Positions 1 to 5,609 of a stretch of DNA of 5,609 nucleotides are shown piece by piece (positions within the stretch are counted from its first letter, which is position 1; each line of letters opens with the position of its first letter). The notes beneath the pieces were generated by a model. It was given only the letters and a program-made list of their open reading frames with translations. It did no database searches and was not told the origin of the DNA. The position numbers and the translations under genes were made by a program. The DNA is taken from NCBI GenBank assembly GCA_014379395.1, contig JACMLV010000101.1, forward strand, positions 1 to 5,609, given 5' to 3'. Origin of the DNA: Burkholderiaceae bacterium (GTDB lineage: Bacteria; Pseudomonadota; Gammaproteobacteria; Burkholderiales; Burkholderiaceae_D).

Positions 1-112
1 GACTTATAAAAATAGCGGATTTTTCGCCGAGACAAGGAAAAAACCGCAGCAATACCGAGGTATTGCGAGGATTTTTGACGCGGTATCGGCGGAAAAGACG
101 CATTTTTATGTC
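1..112. repeat. Large imperfect inverted repeat (possible dispersed intergenic repeat or MITE-like element)
   Basis: Nearly the whole 3' flank of the pump operon folds back on itself. Pairing blocks, outside to inside, are 1-3 with 110-112, 6-13 with 102-109 (8 perfect pairs), 15-17 with 99-101, 21-24 with 93-96, 25-30 with 86-91 (6 perfect pairs), 38-45 with 69-76 (one A:A mismatch), and 49-56 with 59-66 (8 perfect pairs around a 2-base centre). The blocks are separated by small bulges and internal loops. Such layered symmetry is much more than a simple terminator needs and resembles small palindromic intergenic repeats known in proteobacteria. The window begins at base 1, so the left end may lie outside. 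No open reading frame of note is present. That it is a repeat family is inference; the symmetry itself is directly visible. Confidence 0.6.
38..76 (-). terminator. Probable rho-independent terminator of the efflux operon (core of the palindrome)
   Basis: Read on the minus strand, an 8-bp perfect stem (49-56 paired with 59-66) is followed after five bases by a run of six T (complement of A38-A43). An A-rich arm before the stem (complement of 69-76) can pair with this T-run, giving the A-stem-T layout common in bidirectional terminators. The other strand also shows five T (72-76) after the stem, so it could stop transcription from either side. It lies 67 to 105 bases beyond the permease stop codon, with no gene between. 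The stem itself is not very GC-rich, so strength is uncertain. Confidence 0.5.
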
Positions 113-142
113 GCAAGAAGAGCGCAACACTACACTAGCAAC

Positions 143-3100
143 TCAGGACACTAGCTCGGCGTCCGTCATCGGCCCGCTGCCACTGTATTTATCGAGGAAC
201 AGATAAATCACCGGCGTGATGAACAGTGTAATCACCTGCGAGAAAATCAGCCCGCCGACCACCGCCAGCCCGAGCGGCTGGCGCAGTTCGGCGCCCGCGC
301 CCAGGCCGAGCGCGATCGGCAAGGCGCCCATCAGCGCGGCCGCCGAGGTCATCATGATGGGCCGGAAGCGCAGGATGCAGGCCTCGCGGATCGCCGCCGC
401 CGGCGTCATGCCCTCTTTGCGCTGCGCGTGCAGGGCGAAGTCGATCATCATGATGGCGTTCTTCTTGACGATGCCGATCAGCATCAGGATGCCGATGATG
501 GCGATCATCGTCAGGTCCAGCCCGAACAGGCGCAGGGTCAGCAGCGCGCCGACGGCCGCCGACGGCAGGCCGGCCAGGATCGTCAGCGGGTGGATGAAGC
601 TCTCGTACAGCACGCCGAGCAGCACGTAGATCACCGCCAGCGCGGCGACGATCAGGATCACCTGGCTCGACTGCGAATCCTGGAACACGGCCGCGTCGCC
701 GCCGTACTTGGTGATGATCGAGGCCGGCAGGTTCATCGCCGCGCCCATCTTGTCGATCTTGCCGGTGGCCACGCCGAGCGGCACGTCGGGCGCGAGATTG
801 AACGAGATCGTGATCGCCTGCAGCTGGCCCTGGTGGTTGACGGCGGTCGGGCCGATGGTGCGCTCGACGCTGGCAAAGCTCGACAGCTGCACCAGCTGGC
901 CGCCCTTGCCGCGCACCGAAATGCGGGTCAGCGCGTCGTCGAACTGGCGGTCGGCGGGCGCCGCCTCCAGGATCACGAAATAGCTGGCCGCCGACGAGTA
1001 GATGGTCGACACCTGGCGCTCGCCGAAGGCCAGGTACAGCGCGGCGCGCACGTCGCCGATCTGCACGCCGAGCAGGTTGGCCTTGTCGCGATCGATTTTC
1101 AGCGAGGCTTGCAGGCCCTTGTTTTGCGAGTCGCTGGTGACGTCGCGGAAGACCGGGTCGGCGCGCAACTGCTCGAGGAACTTGCCGGCCCAGTCGTTGA
1201 GCGCGTCCGGGCTGACGCTTTGCAGCGTGTACTGGTAGCGGCTCTTGCTCTGGCGCCCGCCCAGTTGCAGGTTCTGGAGCGGGCTGAAGTAGACGGCGAT
1301 GCCGGGCACGCCGCGCGCGGCTTTGCGCAGGCTGTCGAGCACGGCCGGCAGCTTGGCGCGCTGGCCGCGCGGCTTGAGCACCACGAACATGCGCCCGGAA
1401 TTGCCGCCCGAGACGAACGACGTCACGTCCTGCACGTTCGGATCGGCCTTGATCACCGCGCCCACGCGCGAATGCAACTCCAGCAGCGCGGCCGACGAGA
1501 TGTCCTCCGAGGCCTCGGTGGTGACGCGGATCTGGCCCAGGTCCTCCTCCGGGAAGAAGCCCTTCGGAATGGTGACGAACAGCAGCAGCGTCAGCGCGAA
1601 GGTGGCCAGCGCGATCCCCAGCACCAGCGCGCGGCGCGCCAGCGCCTTGTCGAGCAGATGCACGTAGCCGTTTTTCAGGCGCGTGAAGCCGGCCTCGAAA
1701 TGGCGCCCGATGAAGCTCGATTCGCCGGCCGCGTCGTGCGAATCGGCCGGCAGCAGGCGGCTCGCCAGCATCGGCACCAGGGTCAACGAGACGAGCGCCG
1801 ACACCAGGATCGAGAGCGAGACGACGACCGCGAATTCGTGGAACAGCAGGCCGATCACGCCCGGCATGAAGAAGATCGGGATGAACACGGCCACCAGCGA
1901 GAGCGAGATCGAGACGATGGTGAAACCCATCTCGCGCGCGCCGGTCAAGGCCGCCGCGAGCGGCTTTTGCCCCAGCTCGATATGGCGCACGATGTTCTCC
2001 AGCACGACGATGGCGTCGTCGACCACCAGCCCGACGGCGAGCGTGATGCCGAGCAGCGAGACGTTGTCGAGGCTGTAGCCCAGCCAGTACAGCAGGGCCA
2101 GCGCGCCGAGCAGCGAGATCGGCATCGTGATGGCCGGGATGAAGGTGGCCGCGAAGCGCCGCAGGAACAGGAAGATCACCAGCACCACCAGCGCGACGGT
2201 GAGCGCCAGGGTCAGGTTGACGTCGTGCAGCGCCTCGCGGATCGACACCGAGCGGTCGCTCACCAGGTTGATCTTGATCGAGCCGGGCAGCTGGGCCTGG
2301 AAGCGCGGCAGCAGGCCGCGCACGCCGTCGACCACCTGCACCGTGTTGGCGTTCGGCTGGCGCTGCACCTGCAGCACGATCGAGCGCTCGCCGTTGTAGC
2401 TGCCGGCCGTCTTGACCGACTGGAAGCTGTCCTCGACGCTGGCGACGTCTTTCAGGCGCACCGGCTGGCCGTTGCGGCTGGCGATGATCAGCTCGGCGAA
2501 CTCGGCCGCGTTCATCAACTGGGCGTTGCCCTGGATGGTCAGGGTCTGGCTCGGGCCGTCGAGGATGCCGAGCGGCGAGTTGGCGTTGGCCGAGCGCAGC
2601 GCGGTCGACAGCTCGTCGAAGGTCAGGTTGCGCGCGTTCATCAGCTCGGCCTTGGCGCGCACCCGCACCGCGAAGCGCTTCTGGCCGTTGACCGTCACCT
2701 GCGCCACGCCGGGCAGGGTCGAGAGCGTGGGCGCGATCAGGTTCTCGGCGTAGTCGTTCAGTTCGGACAGGTTGAGGGACGGCGAGGTCATCGCGATGAA
2801 CAGCACCGGCGCGTCGGCCGGGTTGACCTTGCGGTAGGACGGCAGGTCCGTCATCTCCTGCGGCAGTTGGCGCTGGGCGCGCAGCAGCGCCGCCTGCACG
2901 TCCACGGCGGCGGCGTTGACGTCGATGCTGGGGTCGAATTCGAGCGTGAGCGAGGTCGCGCCGAGCGTGCTGGTCGAGGTGATCAGGTTCAGGCCGGCGA
3001 TGGTGGAGAACTGCTTTTCCAGCGGCAGCGCGACCGAGGACGCCATCGTGTCCGGGCTGGCGCCGGGCAGATCGGCGTTGACGTTGATGACCGGGGTGTT

Positions 3101-3220
3101 GTAGCTCGGCAGCGCGGCGACCGGGATTTTCCCGTACGCGAGCAGGCCGGCCAGGATCAGGCTCAGCGAGAGCAGCACCACCATCACGGGGCGCCGGATG
3201 CACAGTTCGGACAGGTTCAT
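143..3220 (-). CDS. RND efflux permease, HAE1 family, MdtC-like
   Basis: This is the inner-membrane proton/drug antiporter of a tripartite RND pump, moving substrates from periplasm or membrane into an outer-membrane channel. The 1025-aa length equals, from memory, that of E. coli MdtC, and whole stretches resemble it, including the 'SYRKVNPADAP' segment near 128-138 and the 'GGRQS' segment near 654-658. Membrane segments fit the 12-helix plan: TM1 about 12-29, TM2-6 about 337-488, TM7 about 530-551, TM8-12 about 853-1008, with two large periplasmic domains between TM1/TM2 and TM7/TM8. The proton-relay residues are present: D401-D402 in TM4, K920 in TM10, R951 and T958 in TM11, matching AcrB D407/D408, K940, R971 and T978. 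The 'PDTMASSVALPLE' stretch near 56-68 is the usual RND signature. The ATG lies in an ATGA overlap with the adaptor stop, and a GAAGG (complement of 3231-3235) is 10 bases upstream. It looks intact. The exact substrate cannot be read from sequence; symbol mdtC is possible but not certain. Confidence 0.96.
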   Translation of the reverse strand: MNLSELCIRRPVMVVLLSLSLILAGLLAYGKIPVAALPSYNTPVINVNADLPGASPDTMASSVALPLEKQFSTIAGLNLITSTSTLGATSLTLEFDPSIDVNAAAVDVQAALLRAQRQLPQEMTDLPSYRKVNPADAPVLFIAMTSPSLNLSELNDYAENLIAPTLSTLPGVAQVTVNGQKRFAVRVRAKAELMNARNLTFDELSTALRSANANSPLGILDGPSQTLTIQGNAQLMNAAEFAELIIASRNGQPVRLKDVASVEDSFQSVKTAGSYNGERSIVLQVQRQPNANTVQVVDGVRGLLPRFQAQLPGSIKINLVSDRSVSIREALHDVNLTLALTVALVVLVIFLFLRRFAATFIPAITMPISLLGALALLYWLGYSLDNVSLLGITLAVGLVVDDAIVVLENIVRHIELGQKPLAAALTGAREMGFTIVSISLSLVAVFIPIFFMPGVIGLLFHEFAVVVSLSILVSALVSLTLVPMLASRLLPADSHDAAGESSFIGRHFEAGFTRLKNGYVHLLDKALARRALVLGIALATFALTLLLFVTIPKGFFPEEDLGQIRVTTEASEDISSAALLELHSRVGAVIKADPNVQDVTSFVSGGNSGRMFVVLKPRGQRAKLPAVLDSLRKAARGVPGIAVYFSPLQNLQLGGRQSKSRYQYTLQSVSPDALNDWAGKFLEQLRADPVFRDVTSDSQNKGLQASLKIDRDKANLLGVQIGDVRAALYLAFGERQVSTIYSSAASYFVILEAAPADRQFDDALTRISVRGKGGQLVQLSSFASVERTIGPTAVNHQGQLQAITISFNLAPDVPLGVATGKIDKMGAAMNLPASIITKYGGDAAVFQDSQSSQVILIVAALAVIYVLLGVLYESFIHPLTILAGLPSAAVGALLTLRLFGLDLTMIAIIGILMLIGIVKKNAIMMIDFALHAQRKEGMTPAAAIREACILRFRPIMMTSAAALMGALPIALGLGAGAELRQPLGLAVVGGLIFSQVITLFITPVIYLFLDKYSGSGPMTDAELVS

Positions 3221-3235
3221 TGCGCCTTGGCCTTC
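3217..3235 (-). promoter_or_regulatory. ATGA stop/start overlap with internal ribosome-binding site
   Basis: The adaptor's TGA (complement of 3217-3219) shares bases with the permease ATG (complement of 3218-3220). A GAAGG sequence (complement of 3231-3235), inside the last adaptor codons, is 10 bases before this ATG, and a second weak AAGG sits 4 bases before it. This arrangement is typical of translational coupling, which would keep adaptor and permease synthesis matched. It supports this ATG as the true permease start. Confidence 0.75.
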
Positions 3236-4392
3236 TTGGTCTGGCCGGGCGCTGGCGATGTGGTCGCAGACTCAGCCAGCTTCACGCGCGAGCCGGCGCG
3301 CAGGTTCTGCTTGCCCTCCACCACCACTTTCTCATCGCCGTTCAGGCCCGACACCACCGCCTGCGCGCCGAACGCGTACAGGCGCACGACGTTGCGCGCC
3401 TTCACGGTCTGGTCCGCTTCCATCGTATAAACGAAGGTCGCCGCGCCGCTGCTGATGATGGCGTTTTGCGGAATCACCAGCGCGTCCTTCAGTGTCTGCA
3501 CGGTCAGGCTGGCGCTCACGTACTGGCCGGGCCAGAGTTGCTTGTCGCGATTGCTGAACTGCGCCTTCAGGCGGATCGTGCCGGCGCTCGGATCGACGGT
3601 GTTGTCGATGAAGCTGAGCTTTCCTTCGGCCTGCGCGCCGGCCTCGGACGAGGCGACCTTGACCGGCACCGCGCCGGCGTTGTGCGCCGCCAGCAGCGCC
3701 GCCAGGTTGGCCTCCGGCAGCGTGAAGGCGACATTGATCGGATCGAGCTGGGTGATGGTGGCGAGCGAGGTCGCCAGTTGCACCAGGCTGCCCGGATACA
3801 CGGCGATGGCGCCGACCCGGCCGGCCATCGGCGCGCGGATGGTCGCGTAACTGGCGTCGACCTGGGCCGAGCGCAGCGCGGCCTGGTCGGCCGACAACAG
3901 CGCCCGGGCCGATTCGACCTGGCTGCTCAAGGTGTCGAGCGCGCCCTGGGCGATGAAATTTTTACTCAGCAGTTCCACCGCGCGGCGCTGCTGGCGTTCG
4001 AGGTCGGCCAGCGCGGCCTGGTCGCGCATCAGCTGGGCGCGGGCCTTGTCGACGGCGGCGCCGGCGGCGCGCGCGTCGAGCGAGAACATCAGCTCGCCCG
4101 CCTTGACGAACTGGCCTTCGCGGATATGCACGGTGGCGATGGTGCTGGTCGTTTGCGGATGCAGGTCGACGCTGCTGACCGGGGTCACGCTGCCGTTCGC
4201 CTTCAGCAGCACCGGCACGTCCTGGCGCTTGGGCGTGACGACGTTGACCACCACCGGCGCCTGGCCGCCGGCCTTGCCGTTCCCCTTCCCCCGCGCCAGC
4301 GCCGGCGCCTCGGCCGGATGCGTGAAATACCAGGCGCCGGCGGCGATGCAAACGGCCGCGCCCACGATGATGCCAAGGCTAGTCTTTTTCAT
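3217..4392 (-). CDS. RND efflux periplasmic adaptor (membrane fusion protein), MdtA/AcrA type
   Basis: This 391-aa protein should bridge the RND permease and an outer-membrane TolC-like channel. It starts with two lysines and a hydrophobic segment (about 5-23) acting as signal anchor; the Cys at 15 is preceded by Val, so a lipoprotein site is unlikely. A Gly/Lys-rich linker (33-44) follows. Domains in order: beta-barrel/lipoyl entry strands about 46-107, alpha-helical hairpin about 108-181, second lipoyl half with 'ATIRAPMAGRVG' about 183-194, beta-barrel about 216-300, membrane-proximal domain about 301-372, then a short basic tail. The hairpin carries R137 and L141 in the spacing of the channel-contact RxxxLxxxxxxS motif, but residue 148 is Ala. 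An open frame runs further upstream into the kinase gene, but it has no ATG, GTG or TTG near the leader, and the KK-hydrophobic N-terminus supports ATG 4392. A GGGA lies 7 bases upstream. It is followed by the permease with a 4-base overlap. Substrate unknown. Confidence 0.94.
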   Translation of the reverse strand: MKKTSLGIIVGAAVCIAAGAWYFTHPAEAPALARGKGNGKAGGQAPVVVNVVTPKRQDVPVLLKANGSVTPVSSVDLHPQTTSTIATVHIREGQFVKAGELMFSLDARAAGAAVDKARAQLMRDQAALADLERQQRRAVELLSKNFIAQGALDTLSSQVESARALLSADQAALRSAQVDASYATIRAPMAGRVGAIAVYPGSLVQLATSLATITQLDPINVAFTLPEANLAALLAAHNAGAVPVKVASSEAGAQAEGKLSFIDNTVDPSAGTIRLKAQFSNRDKQLWPGQYVSASLTVQTLKDALVIPQNAIISSGAATFVYTMEADQTVKARNVVRLYAFGAQAVVSGLNGDEKVVVEGKQNLRAGSRVKLAESATTSPAPGQTKKAKAQ

Positions 4393-4400
4393 TCTGCGGT

Positions 4401-4417
4401 CCCGCCTGCGCGGCGGG
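4401..4417 (-). promoter_or_regulatory. GC hairpin covering the adaptor ribosome-binding region
   Basis: Bases 4401-4406 and 4412-4417 are perfect 6-bp complements, all G:C, around a 5-base loop. The only Shine-Dalgarno-like bases in front of the adaptor ATG (GGGA, complement of 4400-4403) lie in one arm. In mRNA the stem could limit ribosome access, and so set basal translation of the pump. The structure is directly visible; a regulatory role is inference. Confidence 0.4.
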
Positions 4418-4432
4418 AAATCGATTTGGTTA

Positions 4433-4460
4433 ATTATTATTACGGGCGCGACATTGTCGC
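4433..4460 (-). promoter_or_regulatory. Putative sigma70-type promoter for the adaptor-permease pair
   Basis: On the minus strand GCGACA (complement of 4455-4460, 4 of 6 matches to TTGACA) and AATAAT (complement of 4433-4438, 5 of 6 matches to TATAAT) are separated by 16 bases. The -10 lies in the only AT-rich patch (about 4421-4442) of an otherwise GC-rich gap. Transcription would begin near 4426, leaving a leader of about 34 bases that contains the hairpin at 4401-4417. Other registers of the TAA repeats give weaker alternatives. The pair could also be transcribed from upstream of the kinase, as no good terminator separates them. Confidence 0.4.
4448..4460. promoter_or_regulatory. 13-base palindrome, candidate operator
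   Basis: Two perfect 6-base arms (GCGACA and TGTCGC) flank a single central T. The palindrome covers the proposed -35 element, a position where a regulator could act. OmpR-family regulators, the usual partners of such kinases, more often bind direct repeats, so a different dimeric regulator or chance is possible. The symmetry is seen directly; binding is inference. Confidence 0.3.
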
Positions 4461-4489
4461 ATGATCGCCGCGCCGCGGCGGTGTCCGTC

Positions 4490-4513
4490 GCCCGGGGTTC
4501 CCCTGCGCCGGGC
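4490..4513 (-). other. GC-rich stem-loop just after the kinase stop codon
   Basis: Bases 4490-4495 and 4508-4513 form a 6-bp all-G:C stem with a 12-base loop, starting one base beyond the kinase stop codon. A competing small hairpin (GGGG/CCCC at 4494-4503) lies within it. No T-run follows on the minus strand, so it is not a standard rho-independent terminator. It may slow decay or reduce read-through, or be a by-product of high GC content. Confidence 0.25.
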
Positions 4514-4514
4514 G

Positions 4515-5609
4515 CTATTTTCCCGCCTGGTATGCGGGCAGCACCAGGGTCACCTCCAGCCCGCCGTCGGGATGGTTGGCCAGCGCGATCGTCGCGCCAT
4601 GCTGCTCGGCGATGTTGCGCGCAATCGTCAGGCCGAGGCCGGTGCCGCCCGACTCGCGCGAGCGCGAGCCCTCGATCCGGTAAAACGGTTCGAACACCTT
4701 GGCCAGCTCCTCTTGCGCGATGCCGGGCCCGTGGTCGCGGACGCGCACCCGCGCCGCGCCGCCCTCCCGCTCGACCGTCACCTCGGCCCGCTGGCCGTAC
4801 TTGACGGCGTTGTCGACCAGATTCACCAGCGCCCGCCGCAACGAGAGCGGGCGGCCCAGCAGGGTCACGCCGGTTTGCCCGCGCAGTTCGACCTGCTGGC
4901 CGGCGTCGAGCGCGTCGGCGCACACGCTGTCGAGCAAGGAATCGAGATCGAGCGGCTGCATCGCCTCGGCGCTGTCCATGCTGCGCGCCAGCTCCAGCCC
5001 TTCCCTGACCATGCCCTGCATGGCCGACAGATCGCCGATCAGCTTGTCCCGCAACTCGGCGTCGGCCACTTTTTCAAGCCGCAGCCGCAGCCGGGTCAGC
5101 GGCGTTTGCAAGTCGTGCGTGATGGCCGCCAGCATCTGGGTGCGCTGGAAGATGTGCTGGCGGATGCGCGCCTGCATGGCGTTGAAGGCGGCGCCGGCCT
5201 GGCGGATTTCGCTGGCGCCGGCCAGGGCCAGCGGCGGATGGTTGATGTCGTGGCCCAGATTCTTGGCGGCCTGCGCCAGCTGCTTGAGCGGGCGCATCGT
5301 CATGCGCGTGACGAGGTAGGCCAGGAAGGCGATGCTGATCAGGAAAGGCAGCAGCGTGGTCAATTCGATGTTGGCGTGCCCGGGCGGCGGACGCGGCGGC
5401 AACACGGACAGGCGCAGCAACTGGCCGTCCTGCATGCGCACGTTCATGCTCTCGCAGGCCCCGCTCCAATGGCTGGGGCCGAACACCCGCTCGCGCGGGC
5501 GGCGCTGCTCGCACGCTGCGGGGCGCTCGGCCAGCGGCGTCAGCTTGAAGTTGCCGCCCAGCCGCTGCGCGAGCGCGCTGGAAAACTCGGTCGGCGGCAA
5601 GGCCGTGGC
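4515..5609 (-). CDS. Two-component sensor histidine kinase, EnvZ-like, N-terminus missing (partial)
   Basis: This inner-membrane sensor autophosphorylates on histidine and passes phosphate to a response regulator. The frame is open to the right edge, so the start, first membrane helix and part of the periplasmic domain are outside; 364 residues and the TAG stop are seen. A TTG at 5598-5600 in this frame is not a convincing start because a first membrane helix would be absent. Residues counted from the edge: periplasmic remainder 1 to about 83 with Cys33 and Cys52 and a Pro-rich stretch near 71-77, membrane helix about 85-101, HAMP about 102-153, HisKA with phospho-acceptor His165 in 'HDLQTPLTR', then the HATPase_c domain with N-box 'NLVDNAVKYG' (Asn263 and Asn267), G1 'DHGPGI' from Asp292, F-box 'FEPFYR' from about 306 and G2 'GGTGLGL' about 321-327. 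All catalytic boxes look complete. The adaptor gene follows after 122 bases on the same strand, so control of the pump is likely. The signal is unknown. Confidence 0.94.
   Translation of the reverse strand, partial: ATALPPTEFSSALAQRLGGNFKLTPLAERPAACEQRRPRERVFGPSHWSGACESMNVRMQDGQLLRLSVLPPRPPPGHANIELTTLLPFLISIAFLAYLVTRMTMRPLKQLAQAAKNLGHDINHPPLALAGASEIRQAGAAFNAMQARIRQHIFQRTQMLAAITHDLQTPLTRLRLRLEKVADAELRDKLIGDLSAMQGMVREGLELARSMDSAEAMQPLDLDSLLDSVCADALDAGQQVELRGQTGVTLLGRPLSLRRALVNLVDNAVKYGQRAEVTVEREGGAARVRVRDHGPGIAQEELAKVFEPFYRIEGSRSRESGGTGLGLTIARNIAEQHGATIALANHPDGGLEVTLVLPAYQAGK

Noticed and set aside
428..3430. A 1000-codon open frame on the plus strand opposite the permease
   Set aside because: Its translation is a low-complexity Arg/Gln/His/Asp-rich string typical of the antisense of a high-GC gene; the minus-strand frame encodes a clear RND permease with all key residues.
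4430..4462. A 10-codon upstream reading frame (MRQCRARNNN, ATG at 4462) as a possible leader peptide
   Set aside because: It has no Shine-Dalgarno sequence, overlaps the proposed promoter and would lie upstream of the predicted transcript start; most likely chance.
4490..4513. Terminator for the kinase gene
   Set aside because: There is a GC stem but no T-run after it on the minus strand and a competing internal hairpin, so it was kept only as an unassigned stem-loop.
3220..4804. Long plus-strand frames opposite the adaptor and kinase
   Set aside because: They have the same antisense composition, no recognisable domains and no convincing start sites, and they are fully covered by well-supported minus-strand genes.
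4393..4923. An N-terminal extension of the adaptor frame into the kinase gene
   Set aside because: The extension is an Arg-rich shadow of the kinase frame; the lysine-hydrophobic signal anchor begins at ATG 4392, the only standard start codon near the expected N-terminus.
4515..5600. TTG at 5598-5600 as the start of a complete kinase
   Set aside because: The frame stays open to the window edge, and starting there would leave out the first membrane helix that such sensors normally have; the gene is better read as truncated by the window.

Overview
The window holds three genes, all on the minus strand, from a high-GC (roughly two-thirds G+C by eye) Gram-negative bacterium. Reading in the direction of transcription (right to left) they are a sensor histidine kinase cut by the right edge, a periplasmic adaptor (membrane fusion protein), and an RND efflux permease. 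The GC content, the style of the proteins and the 'HDLQTPLTR' kinase motif suggest a betaproteobacterium of the Burkholderiales, perhaps Oxalobacteraceae (Massilia/Duganella-like). That taxonomic guess comes from memory of family style, not from a search.

Layout. 4515-5609: EnvZ-like histidine kinase, lacking its N-terminus. 4393-4514: a 122-base gap with an AT-rich patch, a plausible sigma70-type promoter, a 13-base palindrome and a hairpin over the adaptor's ribosome-binding region. 3217-4392: MdtA/AcrA-type adaptor, 391 aa. 143-3220: MdtC-like HAE1-family RND permease, 1025 aa, whose ATG overlaps the adaptor's TGA in an ATGA junction. 1-142: the 3' flank, filled mainly by a ~112-base imperfect palindrome whose core looks like a rho-independent terminator and which may be a copy of a dispersed intergenic repeat.

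How they fit together. Adaptor and permease are translationally coupled and should form the inner-membrane and periplasmic parts of a tripartite drug/metabolite exporter. The outer-membrane channel is not in the window. The kinase lies just upstream in the same orientation, so the pump is probably controlled by a two-component system whose response regulator would lie beyond the right edge. There is no second permease gene of the MdtB type, so the pump, although MdtC-like, is likely a one-permease system.

I see no evidence of a new kind of system. The less ordinary signals are the large terminal palindrome, the structured 122-base leader in front of the pump genes, and the two-cysteine sensor domain of the kinase.
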